Positions 37,413 to 51,554 of a stretch of DNA of 64,000 nt are shown here, piece by piece. A model generated the notes under the pieces. That model saw nothing but the letters and a program-made list of their open reading frames with translations. It was not told where the DNA came from and made no database searches. The first letter of the stretch is position 1. Each line of letters starts with the position of its first letter. Made by a program: the position numbers and the translations under genes. Location of the stretch: positions 1-64,000 of the forward strand of contig JAJEKB010021120.1 of NCBI GenBank assembly GCA_022393335.1, written 5' to 3'. Source of the stretch: Macrotrachela quadricornifera (lineage: Eukaryota; Rotifera; Eurotatoria; Philodinida; Philodinidae).

Positions 37413-38183
37413 TTAAAGAATATTGTTCTTTTTTAATATTTCATGAACATCTTTCATTGTTTTCCAAATAAATAATTCAGTTTTTAATTGTTGAAAATAT
37501 TGATTTTTTAACATATCATACATATGATAAATAGTTTTCGATGTTTCATCATATTTAGCAAAAACATAATCACTTTTATTTAAACGTAATGCTGCACAAA
37601 CATCATTATCTCCATCACCAATAAAAATTATCTTATCATAAAGATTTCTATTACGATATTGATCAATAATTGAACCTTTACATAAATTTGGTTCACATAA
37701 TGTACAATTTGTTTGTAAAGGTTTTTCATATTCATCAATAATTATAATTGGATCTATTTGTTGAACAGGATTACTTTCAATTTTATCTATATATTGTAAT
37801 AAATTTTGAGCACGAAGACATTCTTCAACAACAAGATCACATGCATTACTCATTATAACTATTTTATGTTTATTTTTATTTATATCATGAAAAAGTTCTT
37901 TAGTACCAGAACTTAATTCAATTGTACGAAATGCTTCAATTAATTGTTTTGTATAAATACCTTGTTCAGCAAGACGTTCATGAACTTCATTCATTCGTTT
38001 ATTCCAACAACGATGATTATTTACATAACGATGATTAATATCATCAAGATTTAATTTATCTTTATTAGGAGCAAGTTCTTCAATAGGATAACATGATGCA
38101 CGAATTGATAATGTTTCATCAAAATCAAATATAAATAAATTTGGTTTAAAAATTGATTGTGCCATTGAAAAGAAACGTTTCAT
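37413..38183 (-). CDS. PHOSPHO2: PHOSPHO1/2-type HAD phosphatase
   Basis: A single-exon gene of 257 codons. PHOSPHO enzymes hydrolyse phosphoethanolamine and phosphocholine (PHOSPHO1) or pyridoxal phosphate (PHOSPHO2). HAD motif I is LFIFDFDETLS (DxDET, as in the family), motif II IVIMSNACD, and motif IV IIFIGDGDNDVCAALRL. CEPNLCKG before motif IV matches the family's conserved Cys segment. The start may be the first Met (MKRFFSMAQSIFKPN) or the second at residue 7. A TTTTTTTCAG acceptor ends 10 bases before the first ATG, pointing to a 5' UTR intron or leader splice. Which PHOSPHO paralogue it represents cannot be told from motifs alone. It lies 51 bases upstream of DMAC2L on the same strand, suggesting a two-gene operon. 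Confidence 0.85.
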   Translation of the reverse strand: MKRFFSMAQSIFKPNLFIFDFDETLSIRASCYPIEELAPNKDKLNLDDINHRYVNNHRCWNKRMNEVHERLAEQGIYTKQLIEAFRTIELSSGTKELFHDINKNKHKIVIMSNACDLVVEECLRAQNLLQYIDKIESNPVQQIDPIIIIDEYEKPLQTNCTLCEPNLCKGSIIDQYRNRNLYDKIIFIGDGDNDVCAALRLNKSDYVFAKYDETSKTIYHMYDMLKNQYFQQLKTELFIWKTMKDVHEILKKNNIL

Positions 38184-38492
38184 GAAAAATAATCTGAAAA
38201 AAATTCAATTAAAGTTTATTTAAATCATCTGTTTCTAATATTCTTATCTACAACATTATATACGATAGAGCTTAGGATGGTTTCATAAACTTTACTTATG
38301 ATAATATTAATAACAATTATAATATTTGAAACAGACGTAAATAAAAAAGAAAATTATTTTTATAACAAATCAAATTATATTTTCTGTTTATTTTTATTTC
38401 CTTGTAGAATAGAAGATTTGTAACTATAATCTGACAGTTATTTTATTACAATATAAGATATTCTATCGTCTATTTCAAAATAGAATGTACTT

Positions 38493-38849
38493 TACTGTTT
38501 TTTGCACTAATTCAAGAATGATAAGAGCTATAGAGCTGCGATTTTAATTCGTGAATAGAGAAGATACAGTTCTCTCGTATTGTATAAGACAAAATTGTTG
38601 TAAAATCAGCCATTTTAACAATAGATGAGAAAATTTGCTTTGCTTAGCATAACAATACATGAAGATAACCGATCGAATTATATCTTAAACTATGAAACTG
38701 TAGTTCTGTTGTCTAAATCATATTCAAAACCGAAAATGATAGCCAGATACAATTTTGGAAAAAAAGATGTCCTTGTATCTTCCCTACGACTGATAGAAAC
38801 CGTAGCTCTGTAGCCCTTATCATTCTGGAACTATTGAAAAAACAGTCGG
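38493..38849. repeat. Imperfect inverted repeat upstream of the HAD phosphatase
   Basis: The left arm (about 38493-38615) and the right arm (about 38730-38849, read on the minus strand) share ordered blocks: ACTGTTTTTT, AGAATGATAAG, GAGCT, GAAGATACA and CAAAATTGT. The arms are about 120 bases each with a central spacer of about 115. The open frame at 38625-38813 lies in the loop and right arm and is not a gene. This is a foldback/MITE-like element, possibly of the same family as the one at 43.4-43.7 kb. Confidence 0.62.
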
Positions 38850-39026
38850 GCACATTATATTATGAAACATATAATAGATATCGAAAACCATATCATAGAA
38901 TAGATTCACTCCATTTTATACAAGACTTAAATTTACATAATAATAAATTTCGTTAAAATATAATATATTTAATCTTTTTTTTAAACATTATTTCGGTAGT
39001 CAATAACAAACATAAAAAATAGTTTA

Positions 39027-42201
<3,175 letters not shown>

Positions 42202-42598
42202 CTTAAAAATGATATAATTTAAATTTTTATTAAAAAATCATTGAAAATATTTATTTACTTCTTTATTTATGTGAAACTTATACAAAAAATAATGCATTCT
42301 ATCTATAGTATATATACATATTGATAGATAACGCAATATTAACATGGTTGCATCATAACTTTATAACATGACAAGATAAAAATCATATTTCGTTTTATTT
42401 CATAAGACTTGAAAAAAAAGAGAAGAAAAGAAAAATTACCAGCGGAGTTAAAAAAAAAACAAACGAAAGCTTAAATTTAAAACGTCTATCTCTAGTTTTG
42501 ATTTACACAATAAACAATCATGGTAACGAATGACTAATGCACAAATCATCCAAAAAAAGGAATGCTTGATTACATGCAGAAATAAATCTCATTGATAT

Positions 42599-44980
42599 TT
42601 AAGCCTTTTTTGATAAACTTTCTTCAGATGATGATAATCCTGAATTAAGTATTCGACGATTTTCAACTGATGTAGAATTAGTTTGAGATTCATTAATATT
42701 ATTCGAAGTTGGAACACGAATTGATCGATGTGTTATAGTAGATCCAGCACCTTTCGATTCATTATCTATTTGATAAATAATATCTTGATAGTTTGTAATA
42801 TAAAATATAAATAAAAATTATACCTTCATTATTATCAGATATTTCTGAAGCAGATCCTTCCATACGTTCAGTAGTAGATTCATTTTGTGATTGATTTACT
42901 GACCTTGGTTGTGGATCATGAGCAACAATTTCACCATGAAAAACAGGTTTCTGTTTTCGAGCACTATTAAAATAATTACAATATGCACAACGAAAAGCTA
43001 AATATTAAAAAAAAAATAAATAAATATTTAATATTAAATTATTAATAATAATATTACATATATATTCAAATTCTTCTTCTAATGCCATGCCTACAAAAAT
43101 AAAAAACAAAACTATCAATCCTAATATTTATTTTATTTAAAAGAATAACAAACCATTATGACTGTTACATGATTTACAAATTAATGCATAGCTAAATAAA
43201 AGAAAGAATTAGTTAAATAAATATATATTAAAAAAAAAAGAAACAAATAAACCAAGTAAAAAATCATCTAATCCAAAATAAAAAAAAATAATAATAAACC
43301 TCATCCTATATCTAATAACTTTCTACCGAAATCGAAATTTCCATCGTTCATGTAAACGATTATCACAAATTAAACTGTAAATATGCAAAACTTTAACTAT
43401 TATTCATTTTTGAAAAAAAGAAGTCGTATGAAAAAGATGCTTATAACATTTCGAAGTAAAGTGATAAAGATCTACGGCTTTCATCGCTAGATAGAGGACA
43501 TCAGGGCACGTAAGATCTTTAAAAAAAAGTCTGTGTTAGAATAAGCTTTAAAATTAAAAAACCTAAAGTTTCCTTTTTGTCATAGGAAACCTATCTCTTC
43601 GAAAACATAGATTTACATGCCCTGATGTCCTCTATGCAACGATGAAAATTGTAGCTCTCTATCAGTTTCTCTTCACAAGTTATAAATATTCTCCTCAAAC
43701 GACTTTTTTTTTTCAAAAATGGATCTTAATTTTGAATATTTTTATAAGAATAAACACATAGGTAATCTCACCGTTTTGATGGACCATCGCCTACAATAAC
43801 ATCAAGAATTGCTCCCCAAAATGTTCGTTGTGGTGGTAATATTGCTCGTGGTAATTTACCAGGTGTAATATTTGCTAAATAATATTTGAAAAAACTTAAT
43901 TTAATAAATTATATCAAACTAAAAAAATATACTAGGTAAACGATTTGGTCCATCGCTTGCTGGTGTTTGTGGATTAATTGTTTCTAACGTACCAATATTA
44001 TTAGGCGGTGTAACTAAACGAAAATATTTATTAATTATTTTTTATTTATAAATATAAAGAATATTTTACCAGAAACAACAGGTTTATCTGAACCAGGTAC
44101 TGTAGGCTTGATTGATACACGTGGACGATCTATAAAAATTAATATTATTAAAATCGAAATTTGTATATACTTTTACTTTTCTTGTGAGACATACCTTTAG
44201 TAATATTATTGGTAGTTGTTGGTGGTTGAACTTCTGGTGTTACTTTTTCACCATATTTTTCTAAAAGAGATTTAGCTACTGCATATGTTTCCTTATTTTT
44301 CACTTCTTCGATCTAAAAAACAAAAATATTTCTGATTAAAATTATTTTAAGATATACAATTCTCACCAATTCTTGCTTTCGATCTTTGAACAATGCTAAA
44401 CGATCTTCTACAAGAATTGAAATAAAAAAAAAATGATACTCTTTTCACTATCATATATATTCACTAACCTTTCATTTGAATACTTGTACGAAAACACCAA
44501 CGAATAAGTTGATGTATTCCATAGAGTCTTTTTTTAAAGAATTATACAAATAAATTTTAAAAAATTCTAATTAAAACAATATAATAAACACTTACAAAAG
44601 TCCAAGTGTTGCAGAAATTAAAACTGCATAAATGCGATGAATATAATCATGTGAAAGAAATAGCATATAATAAGCAATGTTCAAAATTAAATATCCAATT
44701 ATAGCATAGATAGCGAACCATTTCGTCCATTTTCGTTGAAGTAGACGTGTTTCAGCTAAACTCTGCTGTAAATGACTTAACTCCTATATAAATATATTCA
44801 TAGAAAATGAATAGAATTTTTCAAAGAAAAATTTCAATCATACTGTATGAAGATCTTCAAGTTCTTCGGCAAGAGTTGCACGAAATTTCTATAAGATTTT
44901 AAAATAATTTCAAATGAAATTTAATAAGATATATAACATACAAATATTCGAAATTTAAATAATCGCTGAAAAAAAGACAT
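42599..44980 (-). CDS. LNPK: Lunapark, ER three-way-junction protein
   Basis: Lunapark stabilises three-way junctions of tubular ER. The protein begins MSFFQRLFKFRIF and has a first coiled coil (ELEDLHTELSHLQQSLAE), two closely spaced hydrophobic segments forming the hairpin (WFAIYAIIGYLILNIAYYML and IYAVLISATLGLLLYGIHQL), and a second coiled coil (RLALFKDRKQELIEEVKN...). A Pro-rich linker leads to ILDVIVGDGPSKRYALICK. The zinc finger has two CxxC pairs (CKSC; FRCAYCNYFNSARK). The acidic/Ser-rich tail ends SSSEESLSKKA. All of this follows the family order. The intron between about 43200 and 43770 contains an inverted repeat. It lies upstream of KARS1 on the same strand, about 400 bases away. 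Confidence 0.92.
43405..43722. repeat. Imperfect inverted repeat in a lunapark intron
   Basis: The left arm is about 43405-43515 and the right arm about 43612-43722. The best core is TAGAGGACATCAGGGCA on the left at about 43491-43508; its complement TGCCCTGATGTCCTCTA is on the right at 43618-43634. Outward from it, TTTCATCG, CTTATAAC or TTATAAC, AAGTCGT and CATTTTTGAAAAAAA recur in the same order. The loop is about 95 bases without coding potential. This is a foldback element or hairpin-forming intron insertion. Confidence 0.72.
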
Positions 44981-45486
44981 TATTTAAGACGAAAAAGAGG
45001 GAGAAGAATAATCTATAAAAATAAAATAATGTACAATTTTTATATATGTATATATTTAAAAAAAATTATTTAGTACCTCTCTTTCTCGTGCGTCTATAGG
45101 CAAGAAATATATAAGAAAAAATGTCTGTCAACTAGTTGTGGTTTCTTTTTTTCCACATAAAAACGATCGGTTACAGCTGTCGTCAATTGATTTTTCTTGA
45201 AAAAAAAAAAATTGCCGAGTATTGTAGTCAGATGTTACGTTTATAATATAGAGAAAGAATAAATATGCAAGGGGTATGTTTGTTGTTGTTGTTTCTATTT
45301 TTGATGAAGTCTAATATGATTCATTTGGTTTGGTATGATTCAACCAATCCGTTTATTTTATCATTCTATATTTTCTCTCTCTCTCTCTTTCTATCGTTTT
45401 TCTAATATTCATGTACCTCTATTATGGAATATTTAACATAAAATTTTTTCCCCAGTTTTATATCATATAGGAATCAACGTTGAACA
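44981..45486. promoter_or_regulatory. Divergent promoter region, LNPK and RRM-Tudor gene
   Basis: 506 bases lie between two divergent start codons. They include a (CT)n run at about 45376-45393 and a TGTTGTTGTTGTT tract near 45280. Both promoters and 5' UTRs should be here; no specific element was recognised. Confidence 0.5.
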
Positions 45487-48400
45487 ATGAACGATTTTGG
45501 AAAGTAAATATATAAATATTAAAAAAATTTAATTATATTTTTCTTTATTAAAGACGTGTTAATAGTATTATTATAAAAAATTTACCAACAAATTATAATG
45601 AAGTAAAATTTTTCTATTGTTAAAATTGAAAATTATTATTTTGTATATTTATGAATTTTATTTTTAGACTCAACTTGAAGAACTTTTTTCAAAATTTGGT
45701 CGTATTGTATCAAGTAAAGTTTTACCAAGTAATCCAAATTTTGATGGTGGTTGTGGGTAAGAATTTTTACTTTAATTCTTTTCCTATTTTTTTTTTTTGT
45801 TTTTTAAATAATTTAGTTTTGTTAATTATGCTGAAGCAGATAGTTGTAATAAAGCTGTTGAAAATATGAATAATCATGTTATTGATCGATTTACATTACG
45901 TGTCAATCATTCATCAGTAAATATATTTATTTTATTTATTTAAAATAAATATAATTAATATTTTTTTTAGTCACGAATGAATAATAATAGTAATAATAAT
46001 AATAATAGTTTTGAACGAGTACAAAATGGATATAATCGTATTAATGGTGAAACAAATGATGAAAATAATGGTACATCATCACCTAGTATTCAAAATCGTT
46101 TTAGTGGTTTTCGACCAGCAAGTACACGTTCACCAACAAGTGTAACACCATCAAAAATAAATGATCTATCTTTAAATACAAATGAATCAGATACATTGTT
46201 AAATAATAGTAATAATAAACCATTATGGAATAGTACGAATATTGAACAAAAAAATAATAAAAATTCATTTCAAAATGGTAGAAATAAAAATATTTTTTTA
46301 TTTTTGATAAAAAAAAGGATTTTCTTTTCTTCTTTTTTAGAAATAACAACGAATGTTCTTGAACATGATTTATTTGTAACAAATAAAAATTATTGTGTTT
46401 ATTTATCAAATCTTGAAGTACCTAATATAATATTTGCAGCAACATTAGATGATTATGTTAATGCAACATTACTTATAACACAAATGAATAAACATGAACA
46501 ACTTACAAAAGTTCAAGTAAATTCTTATAAATCCAAGTAAAGAAAAAAAATAAAATTCTATTCTTTACAAAAAAAAAAAACAAACATTATTTTATTTTTA
46601 AATAGACCAATTGTTGGACAATGTTGTGCTGCACTTTTTAATGGAGATTGGTATCGAGCTCGAATACTAGAAACTGACGAAAATCGTGTTCATGTTCAAT
46701 ATATTGATTGGTAAAATTTTTGCTTTTTAATTTTCAATATTTTACATATCTATATTTAAATTAGGGGAAATACTGGATGGTGTGATTCAATTCTTGAGAT
46801 TCGACCATTACCAAAAGAGTAAATATTATTCAAACTTAGATATAAACAATAGCGGAGTCCTCTGTACGAATTTTTAAGTTTTCCCTAGCGATTAAAATAT
46901 ACGTATTAAATATTCTGCTAAGGAGAACAAAAATTCACAGAAGGAACTGACGAGAGAATCTCTCCAGATGAAGCTTTATGTTTAACGTGATATCTTGTCC
47001 ATATCTAGAGCTTAGTAAAACTAGAAAATCTCGAAAAGAACTTAGATTTCTGGTCCTTACTTTGTAAGTTATAAATATTTTAGTACCATTATGGCCTTAT
47101 GCTACGTACTTTCGAAAAATTTCACATTGAAGATTTTGCTGACAGATTAATCTGATAGATATACGATTATTTCGAAAGTTTCAAGAAAAATAAATGTGTT
47201 CTTCTCAAAATATTCAATTGGCAAAAAATCAGCATTTGTCATTGAAGAAATTCAATAATTTAGTTTGTTGTAAACTCAATATTTTGAGAAAGATACATTC
47301 ATTTTTGTTGAAATTTTCAAGGCGATCATATATCATATCTATCGATCGACAAAATCTTCGATGTAAAATATTTCGAAAGTAGGTAGTATACGACCATAAT
47401 GGGACTAAAACACTCAAAATTCAAAAAGTAACTATCACAAACCTAAATTCTTTTGAAGGTTTTCTATTTTTACTAAGCTCTAGATATAGACAAAATATCA
47501 CGCTTAACGCGAAGCTTCACCTCGAAAATCACTTCTTATTCTCTTTCGACTTCGTCATTGGATATAAATCTTTTAATGGTTTATTATTATAAAATTCTTC
47601 TTATTTAGATATTATAAAGATCCTGTATTATGTGTTAAATGTATTTTGGATGGAGTACCAAATCAAGAAAAATTATCCGATGAACAAACAAATGCTATTC
47701 TTGAAATACTTGGTAAATAAAAATGAGAGAAAAATTTTGATTTAGAATTTGTGGTAATATTTTAGTTCTTGATGTTAAACTTGAAATGACTGTATTACGT
47801 ATTGAAAATAATATTCCATATGTTCAACTCAATTTAGGTGAACGAAATTTAAATACTGAAATATGTGGAATATTACCACAATCAACAGTACCAACAACAG
47901 TAATAAAATAAAAACTAAAATTTAAAAATAATTTCTTGTTGTTGCTTTTTGTTTTTATCTTTCAATAGATGTCACCAAAATTAAATAATGAAATAACTAA
48001 CTTTGATTCAAATAAACCTATAATGAATATATCGGAAAATCATACTGTACAATTAACAACAGTTGATACTGAATCCGAATGTTTTCATGTATTATTAATG
48101 CGTGATTGTCTTTCAACAATTATGAATGTACTTAAAGATTGGGATGTTAATAAACAACCATTAACTATTCAACCAAAACCCAATATGCTTGTTTGTGCAC
48201 AATATGATGGTGATGATCTTTGGTATCGAGCATGGATTGAAAGTGTTACTGGTATGAAATTCTATTTGTTGAGTTTGAATTAATATTGAAATTTTTTTTT
48301 TATTTTATTAGAAACTGGTTTTCTTGTATATTTTGTTGATTTTGGTAATGAAGAAGTTGTTTCAATTGATCGTCTTAGTGAATGTCCAGATGTTTTACGT

Positions 48401-49438
48401 ACTATTCCATGGCAAAGTGTACAAATTAAATTAGCTAATATTAAATTAACTGATGATGAACGTTATTTACTTTTAAGAAAATTTGAAACTGATCGACTTG
48501 ATATGAAAATTCTTTCAAAAAATCACGATATTTATTCAGTTGAATTACTTAATAATGGAAAATCTCTTACTGAATATATGTTCGAATTACGAAAAAATAA
48601 CGAACAACAAGTACAAAATACATTGATAACTAATGAAGTTTGTTTAATATTAAATTTGAAAATATATATGAAAGATAAATTGATTTATTTGATTATAGAT
48701 ATCAAAAGAACCTGTTGTTGAACTAATTGAAAAATCTGTACCCAAAGTAGTAACACCAACACCGATAACAACGGTTGAAAATATTCCACCAGTACTTCAC
48801 GAAAGTAAGTTAATAGCATATTCATAAAATTTTCTTGAGACTTCAAAAATGAATTGTTGCTGAATTATGAATTGCAAAAATCGAATAACTGCACAAATAC
48901 TTTTACCGACCATTTAAAATAAAAAAAAAAGTCTATTTCTGTCACTTTATTTATTTACTTAAAAAATATAATATGCATTGATTCAGAATTTGATAAAAGT
49001 TTCTAGTTTTTAAAGCTTGAAAATATAGTTGAAATAAAAAACCCACTAATCATTTGATACTAGAGAAATGTCTTCATTAATATTCGAAAGAATAATTTTG
49101 TATCAATATATAACTTATTATTAGATGTACGACCAGTTTCGTTGCCTACTCAATCGGTTCTCAATGAAACAAAACGACCTGTTGAAATAAACAATAGCAA
49201 GATTTTACCATCACAACCACCATTATCTACTACTACTACTACTACAAAGCCATCTACTACCTCTGATATAACAACTAAATCAATGTCACTCAATGAGCAA
49301 AATAATAATAATAGTATTTTTAATGATAATTTAATAACCATGATAACTGAACAACGTCGACAAAATCGTTTACTGGAACAAGTTATTGCAGCAATTAATA
49401 CAACTAATGCTCTTCTTACACAACTTGTTCAACGTTAA
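45487..49438 (+). CDS. RRM plus double-Tudor protein (TDRD10-like)
   Basis: The gene starts MNDFGK at 45487. The RRM comes first: KRVNSIIIKNLPTNYNE (RNP2 = SIIIKNLP), LEELFSKFGRIVSSKVLP, and FVNYAEADSCNKAVENMNNH carrying a weak RNP1 (GGCGFVNYA). After an Asn/Ser-rich linker come two Tudor units: VGQCCAALFNGDWYRARIL with VHVQYIDWGNTGW, and VCAQYDGDDLWYRAWIESV with FLVYFVDFGNEEVVSIDRL. Both keep the aromatic-cage pattern (W/Y...DxGN). The C-terminus is Thr/Pro-rich and ends in a short helix (TEQRRQNRLLEQVIAAINTT). Tudor domains of this type bind dimethyl-arginine on Piwi proteins and act in germline piRNA granules; RRM+Tudor is the TDRD10 arrangement, though that protein has one Tudor. The roughly 770-base intron at about 46820-47600 is mostly an inverted repeat. 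Confidence 0.82.
46945..47558. repeat. Long inverted repeat with about 290-base arms in the RRM-Tudor gene
   Basis: The left arm is about 46945-47235 and the right arm about 47262-47558, with almost no loop. Shared ordered blocks (right arm read on minus) include CGTGATAT, ATATCTAGAGCTTAGTAAAA, TAGAAAA, CCATTATGG, TACTTTCGAAA, GAAGATTTTG and TTCTCAAAATATT. Identity is roughly three quarters by eye. It fills most of an intron and would fold into a near-complete hairpin in the pre-mRNA. The open frames at 47194-47417 are made by the arms and are not genes. Confidence 0.78.
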
Positions 49439-49912
49439 AAATAAAATCGTATTTATTAACTTATTTATACATAGATATGCACGTTCAGATATATATTCTA
49501 ATTGTATTAGAAAATCTAGTCATTTATTGCTTTCATATATAGACAGTGTGCATTTTTGGTTTCCTCTTTTTTTTTGACTTTCATTCTTTATTTAACTTTT
49601 TTTTTTTGTAGTGAAATCATGACGCAAAATCATCATAGTAACTCAGATAGGATATCTTTATGTATAGATTCATTATTTTGTTGTTTTTCTTTTTTTTTAT
49701 TTCTTTCATTTTGTTATTATTTTTGTCTTTCTTTGTTATGATTATCATGTATAGTTTAAGAATGATGAACGGATGTTTCTTTTTTTGATTTTGAATACTT
49801 AAAAACATACGAAAAAAAAGTCATCATTTGTTAGAATAAAAAGAATATGAAAAACAAATAAAGTATATATATCTATGTTTTATAGATAAAATAAATAGAG
49901 ATTATTTATAAA

Positions 49913-51423
49913 ATGAACACATTAGTCAATAGGTTCTTTCCATCAATCTCAAAAGTTTTATTGAAAAGTAGGCATTTTTATATTATATAATCACTTTAGC
50001 TTTACTAACAGCTATTTTATTAATATAGAAGATCTAAACTTTTTCAAACAAGAAAGAAATCGCTAATCAGCTTTAAATGGATGCTAGCTTTGTATTAGAT
50101 CATTGAATAATTGGAAGGACGATGTGAAATCTCTTATTTTAATTTTCTTCTTAATAATGTTGACTCGAAAGAGGAAGAATTTTTTTTTCTAAATATATTC
50201 AAAATTCATAGCAGTATCAAGTTTTAGCTAAATTAGTTTACTTGTTTATCAGTATCATTAAATAGATCTAATCCTTTTTTTAAGATCATATAGGTCATCG
50301 AGCCTTTTCATCGATCAAAAATATCAGTCATAAAAACAAAGAACTCATTGTTTTGGGTCATGGTAATCCAGATACAGATGCTATAACTGCAGCAATAGTT
50401 TACGCTGATTTTCTTAATCGAACGAATGTCAGTGCTAAAGCTTATCGTCTTGGTAATCTCAATAATGAAACAAAATTTGTGCTTAAAAAAGCTGGAGTAA
50501 AAGAACCGGATATGTTACCAGATAATATACCTAATGGAACAGAAGTTGCATTGGTTGATCATAATGAAAGTAATTATTTATTTTATTTATTTAAAAAGTT
50601 TTCTATTTTAACTTTAGGTCAACAATCGATGAAAAATGTGAAGAAAATGCGTGTTACTCATGTTATTGATCATCATAAACTGGGTGATTTAACAACTTCT
50701 GAACCAGTTTATTTACGTTTTGAACCTGTAGGATGTACTGCAACAATTTTAACAAAATTATATCGTGAAAATAATTTGGATATTGATCAAAAAATGGCTT
50801 TTCTACTAATTAGTGCTATTCTTAGTGATACACTTCATTTTCGGTAATTTATAAAAGAAAAAAAGAATATGATATTCTGAAAGAATAAATTCATATTTAG
50901 TGAAGATTAACAAGATATATTTTATATTTGTCTTTTTTATAGATCACCAACAACGACAAATGATGATCAAAAAATGTTAGAATATCTTATTCCATTTGCT
51001 AAAATCGATGATGTAAAATCATATGCTAAACAAATGTTTGAAGCCAAAAGTGATTTAACAGGATTCTCACCAAAAGAAATTCTTTTTCTTGATTATAAAA
51101 CATATACTTTCAATAATGAAAAATGGGGAATAGCCACAAGTGAAACATGTGTCTTAGATAAAATGCTTGAACGAAAAGATGAATTACTGAAAGAAATGCA
51201 AGAAGAAAAAAAGAGAAATAATTTAGAAGGTATTCTATTTTCAATTGTCGATATAATTAAAGAAAAAAATTTAACATTAATTCTTGGTGAAATTGAAGAA
51301 AAAGTAGTACAAAAAGCATTCAAAGTGAATGTTAAAAATCATATTGCTGATCTTGGATCAAGAGTTAGTCGAAAGAAACAAATTATTCCGCCACTTGAAG
51401 CATATTTTAATGAAAACTCTTAA
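49913..51423 (+). CDS. Family II (DHH, manganese-type) inorganic pyrophosphatase with presequence
   Basis: It hydrolyses pyrophosphate to two phosphates. Four exons: 49913..49967, then from 50294, with short introns near 50570-50618 and 50846-50941. After the N-terminal extension MNTLVNRFFPSISKVLLKS, HRAFSSIKNISHKNK, come the family II signatures: VLGHGNPDTDAITAAIVYAD (GHxNPDTD), VALVDHNESQQS, THVIDHHKLGD (DHH), EPVGCTATIL, a C-terminal DHHA2 region (ADLGSRVSRKKQIIPPLEAY, matching the SRKKQVVPPL substrate loop). This is the bacterial PpaC type; animals normally use the unrelated family I enzyme. The extension is basic, hydroxylated and free of acidic residues, like a mitochondrial targeting peptide. 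Introns and AT-rich codons show it is a resident gene. SURF1 follows 131 bases later. Confidence 0.9.
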
Positions 51424-51535
51424 ACGTATGCGATCTTATTTTCATTCCAATATAAGCAATATCTTTCTATTTTTGTTTAATAAATATATAAGTATTAATT
51501 TCATTACTTATTCCAGCATCTTTATATAGAAATAT

Positions 51536-51554
51536 ATTCTTTATGATATTCTAG
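51536..51554 (+). promoter_or_regulatory. Splice-acceptor-like site abutting the SURF1 ATG
   Basis: The sequence TTCTTTATGATATTCTAG ends exactly at the SURF1 ATG (51555), 131 bases after the pyrophosphatase stop. An AG touching the ATG in such a short spacer suggests leader trans-splicing of the downstream gene. A cis 5' UTR intron is the alternative. Confidence 0.5.

Noticed and set aside
38625..38813. A 62-codon plus-strand open frame
   Set aside because: It lies in the loop and right arm of an inverted repeat and has no recognisable content.
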